A stretch of DNA of 25,560 bases from CALVUJ01 sp045119835 (GCA_045119835.1 JBGVED010000081.1:1-25560); one strand, 5' to 3'. Numbered from the stretch's first letter, positions 7,743-15,620 are shown. Notes: generated by a model not told the origin, from the sequence alone. Made by a program: numbers and translations.

Positions 7743-7773
7743 CAAACAAAAAGCATGAAATAAATCATGCTTT
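7743..7773 (-). terminator. Terminator of the nadE-nadD-nrtR-pncC operon
   Basis: AAAGCATGA and TCATGCTTT form a perfect nine-pair stem around a six-base loop, nine bases past the pncC stop. On the minus strand it is followed by TTTTTG, giving an intrinsic terminator at the end of the operon. Confidence 0.8.
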
Positions 7774-7782
7774 AAAATTATT

Positions 7783-8250
7783 TTATAAAATCTCTAATAA
7801 ACGTTTTAAAATATAATTAACACTTGCTTTTCTTATATATTGCCTAGATATATTTTTAAAAACATGTTTGCAAGTATAAACCTTATCATTTATAGCAATC
7901 CCAAAACAAACAGTACCAACAGGTCTCTCTTTATCGCCGCCTTTTGGACCAGCTAGTCCAGTAGTAGACAATCCCACTTGACAATTAGCCCTATTTTTAG
8001 CGCCTATTGCCATCTCTTTAGCAACTTCTTCACTAACCACGTTATATTTATCTATAGTTTCTTTATTTACTCCAACTAGCAGCTCTTTTGCCTCATTAGA
8101 ATACGTTACAAAACTCATATCTATAATATTTGAAGCCCCTGCAACATTAATAATTTTTCCTGCTAATAACCCACCCGTACAACTCTCAGATGTAGCTATC
8201 TTATAACCTTTTTCTTTTAACTTTTCATAAACTTTATTCTCTATTTTCAT
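7783..8250 (-). CDS. pncC: Nicotinamide-nucleotide amidohydrolase, CinA C-terminal type
   Basis: PncC converts nicotinamide mononucleotide (NMN) to nicotinate mononucleotide (NaMN), recycling the NMN made by NAD-dependent DNA ligase. The protein is a standalone CinA C-terminal domain (155 residues) without the N-terminal MoaB-like domain of full-length CinA. Visible motifs are SESCTGG with the active-site Ser near residue 20, and TTGLAGPKGGDKERPVGTV, matching the family's G-[IL]-AGP-x-GG-x(3-4)-PVGTV. It overlaps the end of nrtR by 17 bases and has a strong AAGGAG ribosome-binding site inside that gene. Its place next to nadD and nadE supports the pyridine salvage role over a competence role. 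Confidence 0.92.
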   Translation of the reverse strand: MKIENKVYEKLKEKGYKIATSESCTGGLLAGKIINVAGASNIIDMSFVTYSNEAKELLVGVNKETIDKYNVVSEEVAKEMAIGAKNRANCQVGLSTTGLAGPKGGDKERPVGTVCFGIAINDKVYTCKHVFKNISRQYIRKASVNYILKRLLEIL

Positions 8251-8995
8251 GTTTCTTCTCCTTATATTTATATATTTTAGACGGCCTGCAACCTACACCA
8301 GTTAAAAATTCATCAGTTTCCTCTACTTTATCAGCAATAATTCTTCTAAAAGCAGCATCTAAAAGTTCTTTGTTTTCAATAACTTCATATACACTTTGAA
8401 GCTCCTTCAAAGTAAATTTATTTCCCATCATATTAAAAACAATATCTGTATAGTTAATTTTATTTCTAAGCCTTTCAAAAGCAGACATTAAAATTACACC
8501 AATATTTTCTTTTAACAAACCCCTTTTAATTTCTCCAAATTTATAACGATCTGTTGTATGTTCTTTAAGTTTTTTTGAGATTTCAAAAGAAAAATTATCC
8601 ATTTCATTAATAATGACACATTTATAACTATCTTTTTTTTCTTCTATTTTCAAATTACACCAATAACAATTATTTTTTAAATTTTCATTAATAATATTTT
8701 TAGAAACCAATCCCAAAAAGCATGGATTAATATATAAATTATCTCCATCAACTTTAGAAAAAGTATATAATTGCTCAACATAAACATCCTTTAACCCTGT
8801 ACTATTTTCGATAGCTTTTAAAGATTGATAATCCAAATCTAGAGCTTCATCACATTCATATTCTGGAAAAAAATAACCATTTTCACCTTTAACAAGCAAA
8901 ACACCTAGCGATTTAGTAGAATGCTTTCTATAGTTAGTGCTCAACTCTTCTAATATTCCAAATAGCACTACACTTGTTTTTATAAAACTATTCAT
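8234..8995 (-). CDS. nrtR: NrtR-type Nudix-related regulator of NAD metabolism
   Basis: NrtR proteins sense ADP-ribose or related NAD metabolites with a Nudix-like domain and control NAD genes with a C-terminal winged helix. Here the N-terminal about 130 residues have the Nudix fold pattern, but the catalytic Nudix box (GX5EX7REUXEEXGU) is degraded: ALDLDYQSLKAIENSTGL lacks the RExxEE core, so it should bind without hydrolysing. The C-terminal part contains the NrtR winged-helix signature FTLKELQSVYEVIENKELL followed by FRRII (about residues 190-220). It overlaps nadD by eight bases and pncC by 17, so it is co-transcribed with the genes it probably regulates. Its likely target is the palindrome at 10359-10371. 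A binding-only Nudix protein with another DNA target remains possible. Confidence 0.82.
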   Translation of the reverse strand: MNSFIKTSVVLFGILEELSTNYRKHSTKSLGVLLVKGENGYFFPEYECDEALDLDYQSLKAIENSTGLKDVYVEQLYTFSKVDGDNLYINPCFLGLVSKNIINENLKNNCYWCNLKIEEKKDSYKCVIINEMDNFSFEISKKLKEHTTDRYKFGEIKRGLLKENIGVILMSAFERLRNKINYTDIVFNMMGNKFTLKELQSVYEVIENKELLDAAFRRIIADKVEETDEFLTGVGCRPSKIYKYKEKKHENRE

Positions 8996-9563
8996 ACAAC
9001 TTAAACTCCTTTATATAAGAATAAACATCTTTATGAATCTTTTTCCTAACTTCATCTTCTTCTTTATTTTTAAAATTAGCTCTAATCTCACTAGAAGACA
9101 ATTTAATATTATATTCAACAAAAACAATATTTTTATTATCTTTATACATTACAAATTCCTCAAAATTCTGATTATTCCTAAGAAAAACAATAAGTTTATA
9201 ATTAGCTAAAATATACTCCCATCTCTTCCAAGTATGAAATTGACTCAAATTATCAGATCCCATTATAAAATACAACTCACAATCCCCAAATTTTTCTTTA
9301 AAGTAATCTAAAGTTTGATAACTATAAAGTTTATTATTTAAAACTTCTATATCGCTAACAGATAACTTAGAATTACCTTTTATAGCATTCCTTATCATCT
9401 CATAACGATGGGTTCCTTTTGCTAAATTAGGCTTATTGTACCCATCACCGGCTGGAACGAAAATAACTTCATCAACAATTTTTTCATCAATCAATTTATT
9501 GGCAATATCTAAATGAACATTATGAATAGGATTAAAGCTACCTGCATAAATACCTAATTTCAT
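8988..9563 (-). CDS. nadD: Nicotinate-nucleotide adenylyltransferase NadD
   Basis: NadD joins NaMN and ATP to give nicotinate adenine dinucleotide. The protein has 191 residues, a usual length. The N-terminal nucleotidyltransferase signature is AGSFNPIHNVHL (residues 7-18), followed by VDEVIFVPAGDGYNK and FIMGSDNLSQFHTWKRW, and the C-terminal SSSEIR motif that contacts ATP phosphates. The ATP-binding HxGH motif reads H14-N-V-H17, with Val in place of the usual Gly, which is odd. The ATG overlaps the nadE stop (ATGA), and the 3' end overlaps nrtR. It lies between the genes for the enzymes before and after it in the pathway. Confidence 0.95.
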   Translation of the reverse strand: MKLGIYAGSFNPIHNVHLDIANKLIDEKIVDEVIFVPAGDGYNKPNLAKGTHRYEMIRNAIKGNSKLSVSDIEVLNNKLYSYQTLDYFKEKFGDCELYFIMGSDNLSQFHTWKRWEYILANYKLIVFLRNNQNFEEFVMYKDNKNIVFVEYNIKLSSSEIRANFKNKEEDEVRKKIHKDVYSYIKEFKLYE

Positions 9564-10327
9564 TTTTCTTCTCTCTTATATGTAGGAACAAAAAATTTAT
9601 GTCTGCTAGAATTATGCAATTTTTCTATTTTTGCTCTTACACCATCTTCAAGTTCCTCTTTATTCTTTAAATATTGTTCAATTTGCGCATACTTAACCCC
9701 TAACTTATCCTCATCGCTCATACCACTTAACCCATCACTTGGAGTTCTATACAAAACTTCCTTTGGGACATTTAAATATTCTCCTATTTTTATAACTTCA
9801 GAAACAGTAAAATCTGCTATTGTAGCAATATCATGAACATTGTCTCCACCTTTAGTAAAATATCCAACAAACAGTTCACACTTATTACTAGTACCCGCTA
9901 CTAAAAAAGGTTTTCCAAGCACTTTTGACAACATAGCAGCATAATAATAAACACTTGCAGTTCTTAAACGTGGTTTCAAATTAATGTTACTATCTTTTAA
10001 AAGTTCTTCACTCACTTCCCCATACCCTTCTTTAACAGAATCAGTAAAAGCATCAAAAGCAGCTGTTAAATCTAAATTATATAACTTAACACCATAATAA
10101 TCAGCAACGACATGCGCTAAATCTTTATCTTGTTTCATTGAATGACAAGGTAAAGTTAAGCCTATTACATTATCCTTTCCTAACGCTTTAACAAGTATAG
10201 CTAATACCACAGCACTGTCTTTTCCTCCAGATATTCCTAACACTGCTCCACCAAGATTATTTTTTTTATAATAATCTCTAACAAAATCTACTACCTTTTC
10301 ACACTCATATTTAGCATCAAACTTCAT
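9560..10327 (-). CDS. nadE: NH3-dependent NAD+ synthetase
   Basis: NadE amidates nicotinate adenine dinucleotide to NAD+, using ATP and ammonia. The ATP-pyrophosphatase P-loop SGGKDS is near residue 33, and GTSNKCELFVGYFTKGGD and TPSDGLSGMSDEDKLG are typical of the bacterial short form. There is no N-terminal nitrilase-like glutaminase domain, so free ammonia is the nitrogen source. The frame is open to an ATG at 10357, but that codon lacks a ribosome-binding site and lies almost at the predicted transcription start. The ATG at 10327 is preceded by AGAGGGTG and gives 255 residues. It is the first gene of the four-gene NAD operon. Confidence 0.95.
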   Translation of the reverse strand: MKFDAKYECEKVVDFVRDYYKKNNLGGAVLGISGGKDSAVVLAILVKALGKDNVIGLTLPCHSMKQDKDLAHVVADYYGVKLYNLDLTAAFDAFTDSVKEGYGEVSEELLKDSNINLKPRLRTASVYYYAAMLSKVLGKPFLVAGTSNKCELFVGYFTKGGDNVHDIATIADFTVSEVIKIGEYLNVPKEVLYRTPSDGLSGMSDEDKLGVKYAQIEQYLKNKEELEDGVRAKIEKLHNSSRHKFFVPTYKREEK

Positions 10328-10358
10328 ATTCAGCACCCTCTTTTTTGATATTTTCATT

Positions 10359-10398
10359 TTGTTATTAACAATTTATCACAAACAAATAAATAAATCAA
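10359..10398 (-). promoter_or_regulatory. NAD operon promoter with a palindrome at the transcription start
   Basis: On the minus strand TTGATT (10393-10398) and TAAATT (10370-10375) are 17 bases apart. The palindrome TTGTTA-N-TAACAA at 10359-10371 overlaps the end of the -10 box and the predicted +1. This is a typical repressor position and the most likely target for the operon's own NrtR. The motif assignment is inference. Confidence 0.5.
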
Positions 10399-10667
10399 GA
10401 AAAAAATAAAAAAGTTGAAATTATATATTCAAAATTCCAACTCACAACAATAACCTTATATTTTTTGTCATTAAAAATGAAGCATCACGCTCATGCTAAT
10501 TTACAGACTTTCACACCACAATTTACTTCTACAACTATAATTAAAATGTAATTCTTGATCCATAAAAATTTCTAGCTTCTCATCATAATTCTCATATTTT
10601 TTAATCTCTCATTCCTATAATAAAACCCTCATTCCAATTAAAGAAACAAGGGTTACTTAATCATCGA
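10399..10667. other. Sparse intergenic stretch with a possible small or decayed ORF
   Basis: Between the NAD promoter and tRNA-Trp there is no full gene. On the minus strand a 35-codon open frame runs from 10608 to a TAA at 10501-10503, with an ATG at 10563 giving only 20 residues (MDQELHFNYSCRSKLW and four more). It lacks a good ribosome-binding site. It is followed by a weak hairpin, AGCAT/ATGCT at 10481-10497, and then TCATTTTT. This may be a tiny gene, a remnant or chance. Confidence 0.25.
10618..10654 (-). terminator. Terminator of tRNA-Trp
   Basis: On the minus strand a 12-pair stem (10654-10643 with 10635-10624, three G-U pairs) closes a seven-base loop and runs into TTTTATT. It starts 14 bases after the tRNA 3' end. 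Confidence 0.75.
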
Positions 10668-10741
10668 TGGCAGGAGCAGAAGGAATCGAACCCTCATCAG
10701 CGGTTTTGGAGACCGTTATTCTACCGTTGAACTATGCTCCT
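10668..10741 (-). tRNA. trnW: tRNA-Trp (anticodon CCA)
   Basis: The 74-nt cloverleaf has acceptor AGGAGCA/TGCTCCT, discriminator G and an encoded CCA. The anticodon loop CTCCAAA gives CCA. The T loop is TTCGATT with stem GAGGG/CCTTC. The top pair of the anticodon stem is an A-C mismatch. The gene lies 13 bases after the yqeY stop with no clear promoter in between, so it may be transcribed with the yvcK-acpP-yqeY run and processed. Confidence 0.96.
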
Positions 10742-10744
10742 ATA

Positions 10745-10762
10745 AAGGATATTTCTATCCTT
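10745..10762 (-). other. Hairpin across the yqeY stop codon, no T tract
   Basis: On the minus strand AAGGATA and TATCCTT form a seven-pair stem closed by a GAAA tetraloop. The yqeY stop codon (10755-10757) lies in it. No T run follows, so it looks more like an mRNA 3'-end or processing hairpin between yqeY and tRNA-Trp than a true terminator. Confidence 0.5.
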
Positions 10763-11183
10763 GATATTGTTTTGCAAGTTTGCTAACTATACTCATATCG
10801 CATTTTCCTGCATAATTAATCTTAAAATGTTTCATTATGCTAGGTATGCTTTTATCAGCTAGCCCTTCAATAATACTACTAATTTCTTCTTCATTCAACA
10901 TTGCAGGTAAAAATTTTTTAATATATTGCATTTGTTCCTTTAAAGATTCAACTTTAGCTGTATTATTAACTTTTTCAAAATTGCTTATTTCATCTTCTAG
11001 TTCCTTAAGTGTCTTTTGAATCAAAGAGATTACATCAGCATCCACTAATTCCTCTCCTTTTTCCCTTTTACTAATTTCTAGAAGCATACATTTATTAATT
11101 AAAACAGAATAAATAGCTCTTGCATTTGTCTCTTTATTCTTTAATGCATCTATATTTGCTTTTTTAATATCTTGTAATAACAT
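10755..11183 (-). CDS. yqeY: GatB/YqeY domain protein
   Basis: This is a 142-residue all-helical YqeY-family protein, related to the tail domain of the amidotransferase subunit GatB, which contacts tRNA. Visible family features are the N-terminal LLQDIKKANIDALKNKE, the middle coiled segment KTLKELEDEISNFEKVN, LPAMLNEEEISSII, and the C-terminal NYAGKCDMSIVSKLAKQYQ, which corresponds to the family's GKGDMKxVSKLVK. The cellular role of YqeY proteins is not settled. Its start overlaps the acpP stop by one base (TAATG), and tRNA-Trp follows on the same strand. Confidence 0.9.
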   Translation of the reverse strand: MLLQDIKKANIDALKNKETNARAIYSVLINKCMLLEISKREKGEELVDADVISLIQKTLKELEDEISNFEKVNNTAKVESLKEQMQYIKKFLPAMLNEEEISSIIEGLADKSIPSIMKHFKINYAGKCDMSIVSKLAKQYQG

Positions 11184-11407
11184 TACTTTTTGCTCTCCGC
11201 ACTTCTAACAACATCACCAACTGTTGTAAAATTAAGCAATTCATCATTTTCAAAAGTGATACCGCATTTTTCTTCACCATCTAAAATGATTTCAACCAAA
11301 TCAAGTGAATCTAATCCTAATTCCTTTAAATTAGAATCCATAGTAATCTTACTAGCATCTCCTGTTTTTGATGCAATGATACTTTTAAATTCTTCAAAAT
11401 AGTTCAT
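11183..11407 (-). CDS. acpP: Acyl carrier protein
   Basis: ACP carries acyl chains as thioesters on a phosphopantetheine arm for fatty-acid and phospholipid synthesis. The 74-residue acidic protein has the attachment site Ser34 in ELGLDSLDLVEI, followed by the usual helix III segment GITFENDELLNFTTVGDVV. The frame extends upstream to 11455, but ATG at 11407 has GAGGTG seven bases before it and yields a normal-length ACP; the upstream part contains a promoter. It overlaps yqeY by one base. No other fatty-acid gene is nearby, so it may equally receive acyl groups from external lipid. Confidence 0.95.
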   Translation of the reverse strand: MNYFEEFKSIIASKTGDASKITMDSNLKELGLDSLDLVEIILDGEEKCGITFENDELLNFTTVGDVVRSAESKK

Positions 11408-11425
11408 TTTCAACACCTCGCATAA

Positions 11426-11454
11426 ATTATAACACCCTATTTTTATTTTGTCCA
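11426..11454 (-). promoter_or_regulatory. acpP promoter inside the end of yvcK
   Basis: On the minus strand TGGACA (11449-11454) and TATAAT (11426-11431) are 17 bases apart, and the -35 box abuts the yvcK stop codon. The leader to the ATG at 11407 would be about 12 bases and still include GAGGTG. This would let acpP, yqeY and perhaps tRNA-Trp be expressed above yvcK level. Confidence 0.65.
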
Positions 11455-12369
11455 TTATTGATTCAATATTATTTTTGCTACCAAATCACCATCGTGCCTA
11501 ACCTTACCATCATCTATTTCAACTAAATCATAAAATTCATAATTATCTTTAATTGATACCCACTCAACCATCTTACTATGTTCTTCTTTATACCTATCAA
11601 GAATATCTTTTTCTATTGATCCATTATTTATAATAACTTTATCAATTTTTCTATCCATTATATTTTCTATAGCGGCAACATGATCTTCAACACTATATCC
11701 AAGAGTTTCTCCATCTTGCTCCATAATGTTGCAAACATAAAATATTGAAGCCTTACTATTTTTTATTGCAGCTTTTATCTCATCTATACACAAAACCGAA
11801 CCAAGACTTGTATACAAACTTCCCGATGATAAAACGATTACATCAGCCAAAACAATATCCTCTAACATTTGTTTGCTACAAATAGCTCTTTTATCTACAA
11901 ATAACTCGTTTATTTTTTTGTTAGAAACCCCTATTTCTTTTTCACAGCTAACAATTTCTCCATCCTCGCACCTCGCACACAATGTCAAAGAATTACTACT
12001 AGATAAATAAATTTTAGACTTTATTGATTCTTTTTCCCTAAAACAATCTATAACTTTGTTTATATCTTTATACTTCTCTAATAACGAAATAATCATTAAA
12101 TTACCAAGACTCACACCTTTTATCCCATGCAAACAATCAAATCTATAATTAAAAACATCTTTAAAAACACTTTCTTTATCTATAAATTCATTAATAACTC
12201 TTCTTAAATCTCCGACAGCCACGCAATTAAATTCTTCTCTAATTATACCAGTATGTCCACCATCATCAGTTGACGAAACAATAACACTTAAATCAATATT
12301 TTCTTTTTTAAATCCTTTAATCAAATTAGAAAGGCCGTGCCCTCCACCTATAAGAACAACTTTCTTCAT
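11455..12369 (-). CDS. yvcK: YvcK/CofD-like gluconeogenesis factor
   Basis: YvcK proteins bind UDP-sugars such as UDP-GlcNAc and are needed for normal cell-wall growth on gluconeogenic carbon sources in Bacillus. The N-terminal nucleotide-sugar loop reads VVLIGGGHGLSNLI, followed by STDDGGHTGIIREEF and VGDLRRVINE, all diagnostic. The 304-residue length fits the core family without an added domain. Two ATGs start the frame; the second, 12369, has better spacing from the GGGGGAG ribosome-binding site. In many Bacillota yvcK sits with rapZ and whiA; here it sits between two envelope genes and acpP. Confidence 0.93.
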   Translation of the reverse strand: MKKVVLIGGGHGLSNLIKGFKKENIDLSVIVSSTDDGGHTGIIREEFNCVAVGDLRRVINEFIDKESVFKDVFNYRFDCLHGIKGVSLGNLMIISLLEKYKDINKVIDCFREKESIKSKIYLSSSNSLTLCARCEDGEIVSCEKEIGVSNKKINELFVDKRAICSKQMLEDIVLADVIVLSSGSLYTSLGSVLCIDEIKAAIKNSKASIFYVCNIMEQDGETLGYSVEDHVAAIENIMDRKIDKVIINNGSIEKDILDRYKEEHSKMVEWVSIKDNYEFYDLVEIDDGKVRHDGDLVAKIILNQ

Positions 12370-12412
12370 CATTTACTCCCCCATCATAATATATGACTGG
12401 AAATAAATAAAG

Positions 12413-13663
12413 TTAATTTGTATCCTTCCCTCTAATATTAATATAAATAACAACAGGGAGAACAGCTAAAACCGCTAATCCAATAACAAAAATAACATCG
12501 TTAGCTCTTATGTTATTTAATCTTTCCTTCTTTTTTAAAACATACTCATCAGACCTTACCACCACAATAGAATCATCATCAACTGCTAATGCATACAAAT
12601 AATACGTTCCAACTGTATTTCTTAAAATAACCCCTTTATTACTAGAATAAATCCCTTTATACTCACTTTCATCATAATTTTTCAAGAAATCTTGATAATT
12701 AAGACCATCATCCGAACTTTTTGACCAATAATACAAACTCAAATTTTCATTTAATTGTTTTCCTTCTCCTGCTTTAGCGTTTATCACAATTCTCCTACTA
12801 GAAGTTTCAATCGAAGAAACACTATTTTCTAGACTTACAGAAACATTATTGCTTACTAACTTTAAATTGTAATCGAATGTTTTTTTATTACCCAATCCAT
12901 TACTAATAGTTATATATATTTTATTATTTTCATTATATCTCAAACACTCTTTAAAAAACTCATTTTTAATTGTAATATTTTTTTTAAACTCGACAATATT
13001 TAAACAAGAATTAACCTCAACTCTAACGTACTTATCAAAACCATATTTTCCACCATAAACAGAAAAAGACAAATCGCCATCCAACTCAATAATTTTATTA
13101 GACTTTATATCTTTACCATCATATTTTACCTTTTCAACACCTAAAGAAAAATCATTTTTATCAACAACAATCATTCTTACAACTTTAGCGATTCTATCAC
13201 CAATGTGTTGCCTAATTAAGTAAGTTCCTACCTTCTTTATAAAATAAACAGGCGCTCTTTTACTCTGATCCATAATAATATCATTAAAGGAAGAATCGTA
13301 AATTAGCACATTATCCAAAACAATATCAGTCCAATAATCCTTAGAAGTTTCACCATACCTCTGGTTGTCATAAACAACACTATAATAATAAAAACCATTA
13401 CTATAAAAAGTATCTATCCCATCAATCATTCCTGCATATAAAATTTGACTTGAATTATGCATTTCAAGAGTAGATACAAAATGAGATGATTTTTCTTCTT
13501 CTCTAATTAAATAAAGATGATTATCACCACATTTTCTATAAATACCACTTTCTGCTTTAATAGTTTCATCACAAATAGAATAATAGTTGTACGCTTTAAC
13601 TTCTAAACAACTAAAAAACCAACTTAAAATCAAAAAAGAAAATATAACAATAATTTTTTTCAT
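12413..13663 (-). CDS. Exported, membrane-anchored protein with Ig-like repeats
   Basis: I do not recognise this 416-residue protein as a named family. Residues 1-24 form a clear signal peptide (MKKIIVIFSFLILSWFF, then AYNYY), and residues about 388-410 form a C-terminal membrane anchor (VIFVIGLAVLAVLPVVIYI) followed by a short basic tail, so the bulk should face outside. The body is beta-rich. GTYLIRQHIGD (about 155) and GTYYLYALAVDDD (about 355) look like the ends of Ig-like beta-sandwich units, the latter typical of surface proteins with repeated GTYYLY segments. No sortase motif is seen. The ATG overlaps the stop of the upstream membrane gene by one base, so the two are a pair. Confidence 0.75.
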   Translation of the reverse strand: MKKIIVIFSFLILSWFFSCLEVKAYNYYSICDETIKAESGIYRKCGDNHLYLIREEEKSSHFVSTLEMHNSSQILYAGMIDGIDTFYSNGFYYYSVVYDNQRYGETSKDYWTDIVLDNVLIYDSSFNDIIMDQSKRAPVYFIKKVGTYLIRQHIGDRIAKVVRMIVVDKNDFSLGVEKVKYDGKDIKSNKIIELDGDLSFSVYGGKYGFDKYVRVEVNSCLNIVEFKKNITIKNEFFKECLRYNENNKIYITISNGLGNKKTFDYNLKLVSNNVSVSLENSVSSIETSSRRIVINAKAGEGKQLNENLSLYYWSKSSDDGLNYQDFLKNYDESEYKGIYSSNKGVILRNTVGTYYLYALAVDDDSIVVVRSDEYVLKKKERLNNIRANDVIFVIGLAVLAVLPVVIYINIRGKDTN

Positions 13664-15471
13664 TACAACGCCTTCTCTCCTGCCAAGAATTTTTTAACAA
13701 ATTCAGCTAAATTTCCCTCAATTATATCCAAAATTATCTTACAAAGTTCAGAATCACTATTTTTAAACAAATCATAAAGTTCTTTAAAATTAAATTTTCC
13801 ACTAAGCCTATAACCATGCATTACTTTCGAAAAATCCCTAAAAACAAAAACTTCTTTTTTGAAATCTTTAATAGAATATATATCTTGGACAGAATAAATT
13901 TTAAAATCAACAAAAGCACTACCAAAAACAAAATCCATAAATCCTCTTGATTCATCGTGTTTTAACACACTCTCAAACAAATAAGCAAAATGTTCAAGCT
14001 CTTCATCACTAAAACGAACTATAAGATCGAAAAATCCATAAGGCTGATATTTTTTTACAAGTTTTCCAAAATCAGCAAAATATTTAAATATCTTTAAAAC
14101 ATCACCTTCATATGCAACAAAATCAAAACCAAACTCCCCTAAAAATTTATCAATTAAATAAGGAATAGCATCTTTAAAAATTTTAGATTCAAATAAAGTT
14201 TCCACAAACAAAATAAAAGAATCCAAATCCAAACAATTAACCAATTCTGTAACAAAATCAAAAACAACAATATCATTAACATCAAAATCTTGTGTATTTT
14301 CAATAAAATTCATGACAAGATCTTTTCCTTGCATAATTTGAGACAATAAGCCAGTACTCTTCAATAAGTCAATAATTTTCAACACTGTTTTTATTTCATT
14401 TACAAAATCATCATTAGTAAGAGACATATTAATTTTAAAAGCATCAATTTCTAAAAAATCTGACAACAAACCATTTAAAGTATCAATAGATATCTCTCCA
14501 AGTTCATTTAACAAATTTTTACTATACTTTGATTCCCTTAAAGTATCAACAATAATACTTATATCATCAATATCTAAGTTATTATTAAGAATCCAATTCT
14601 CATCAACAACTCCTCCACTCATTATTAATTCTTCAAACAAACCAGATTGATCCAAAAGAATACTACTTTTCATTATCAAAGATGATTCTTTAGATATATT
14701 AGTATAACCGCCATCATAATAAATTCTAGTTAAAGAATCAAACACATAACTATTTAAAGAATCCTTTCCCCCAATAGTAGCAAAAATTGTAGAATCATAA
14801 AGTTCTATAAAATCACAATATTTAGAATATTTAGACAAAGAATCTATTTCATTACATAAAGTAGTATACTCATCATCCAAATTTTCCTCAATAGCCACAT
14901 GATATATACGATTAAAACCATTCACCGGAGTAAGCAAAATACTAACTAAAAAAAGCCACTGAGCACATCCAATAACACCAGCCCAAACCCTATGACTTTT
15001 CTTTGGGTGTCTATCGTATAAAATTCGCCTTTTTCGCTTATAACTCAAATATAAATACAAAGGCATCCATAAAATTATAAAAACCATAAACAATAAAACA
15101 TATGTAACAGGAGCTAAAATAACTTCTGGAAAATCCATAAACAAATCTTTTAAACTTGGGAAATATATATATATATCATTCAAAAATTCATTATGAACTA
15201 TTACTTCTTCTATATAATCAACTAAAGTAAAATAAGAATTACCTCTATACTTAAGTTCAATATTCAAATCCTGTAAATTCAAATTAAAAAAATGGTTATT
15301 AAACATAGGAGCCAAAATAAAAGCAAACATAATACTAAGTAAGATATATGTTGTTCGATATAAAGCTTTTTTTATTCCTAACTTATAGCTAACTCTATAA
15401 GCAATAAATAACGTTACTAGGAAGGCAAGAAAACTTAGCCACCAAATAACCCATCTTTCCAAACTACTCAT
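13663..15471 (-). CDS. Multi-spanning membrane protein with a large helical domain
   Basis: The function is not recognised. Four hydrophobic segments lie in the first third: about residues 8-28, 36-56, 112-136 and 162-182, with a basic loop (YKRKRRILYDRHPKKSHR) between the third and fourth. The remaining roughly 400 residues are acidic and rich in Leu, Ile, Phe and Asp, with repeated helical patterns and no catalytic motif. The paired hairpins, with RVWAGVIGCAQWLFLVSIL as the last, loosely recall CvpA-type proteins, but this is a weak resemblance. ATG at 15471 (602 residues) was chosen because AAGGAG lies eight bases upstream. It heads the run toward yvcK and is translationally coupled to the exported protein. 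Confidence 0.7.
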   Translation of the reverse strand: MSSLERWVIWWLSFLAFLVTLFIAYRVSYKLGIKKALYRTTYILLSIMFAFILAPMFNNHFFNLNLQDLNIELKYRGNSYFTLVDYIEEVIVHNEFLNDIYIYFPSLKDLFMDFPEVILAPVTYVLLFMVFIILWMPLYLYLSYKRKRRILYDRHPKKSHRVWAGVIGCAQWLFLVSILLTPVNGFNRIYHVAIEENLDDEYTTLCNEIDSLSKYSKYCDFIELYDSTIFATIGGKDSLNSYVFDSLTRIYYDGGYTNISKESSLIMKSSILLDQSGLFEELIMSGGVVDENWILNNNLDIDDISIIVDTLRESKYSKNLLNELGEISIDTLNGLLSDFLEIDAFKINMSLTNDDFVNEIKTVLKIIDLLKSTGLLSQIMQGKDLVMNFIENTQDFDVNDIVVFDFVTELVNCLDLDSFILFVETLFESKIFKDAIPYLIDKFLGEFGFDFVAYEGDVLKIFKYFADFGKLVKKYQPYGFFDLIVRFSDEELEHFAYLFESVLKHDESRGFMDFVFGSAFVDFKIYSVQDIYSIKDFKKEVFVFRDFSKVMHGYRLSGKFNFKELYDLFKNSDSELCKIILDIIEGNLAEFVKKFLAGEKAL

Positions 15472-15492
15472 CTGCCAAACTCCTTCACACAT

Positions 15493-15620
15493 TTATTTTA
15501 ACACATAAGAAAAAAACTTCAATGAAAATAAAAAGTATTAAAATTAAAAACAGCAATAATAAAGTTATTATTTATTAAAATTATTTATTGTTATTGATAT
15601 AATTAAACAGGTGATAAAAA
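15493..15620. promoter_or_regulatory. Divergent promoter region
   Basis: This 128-base AT-rich gap separates the leftward membrane gene from the rightward pseudouridine synthase gene. On the plus strand TATAAT lies 17 bases before the ATG at 15621, with only a poor -35 box (TTAAAA, 17-base spacer). An imperfectly informative A/T palindrome, AATAATAA-AG-TTATTATT, lies at 15555-15572. No separate strong promoter could be fixed for the leftward gene. Confidence 0.35.

Noticed and set aside
8937..9209. A plus-strand open frame opposite nadD and nrtR
   Set aside because: It is low-complexity (Ile, Phe, Asn), lacks a ribosome-binding site and lies entirely opposite well-supported genes. The same applies to the plus-strand frames at 7366-7548, 10837-11019, 11190-11402, 22732-22914 and 23353-23721, and to the minus-strand frames opposite pgcA.
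10745..10762. The yqeY 3' hairpin as an intrinsic terminator
   Set aside because: It lacks a T run, and tRNA-Trp begins within a few bases with no promoter seen between.
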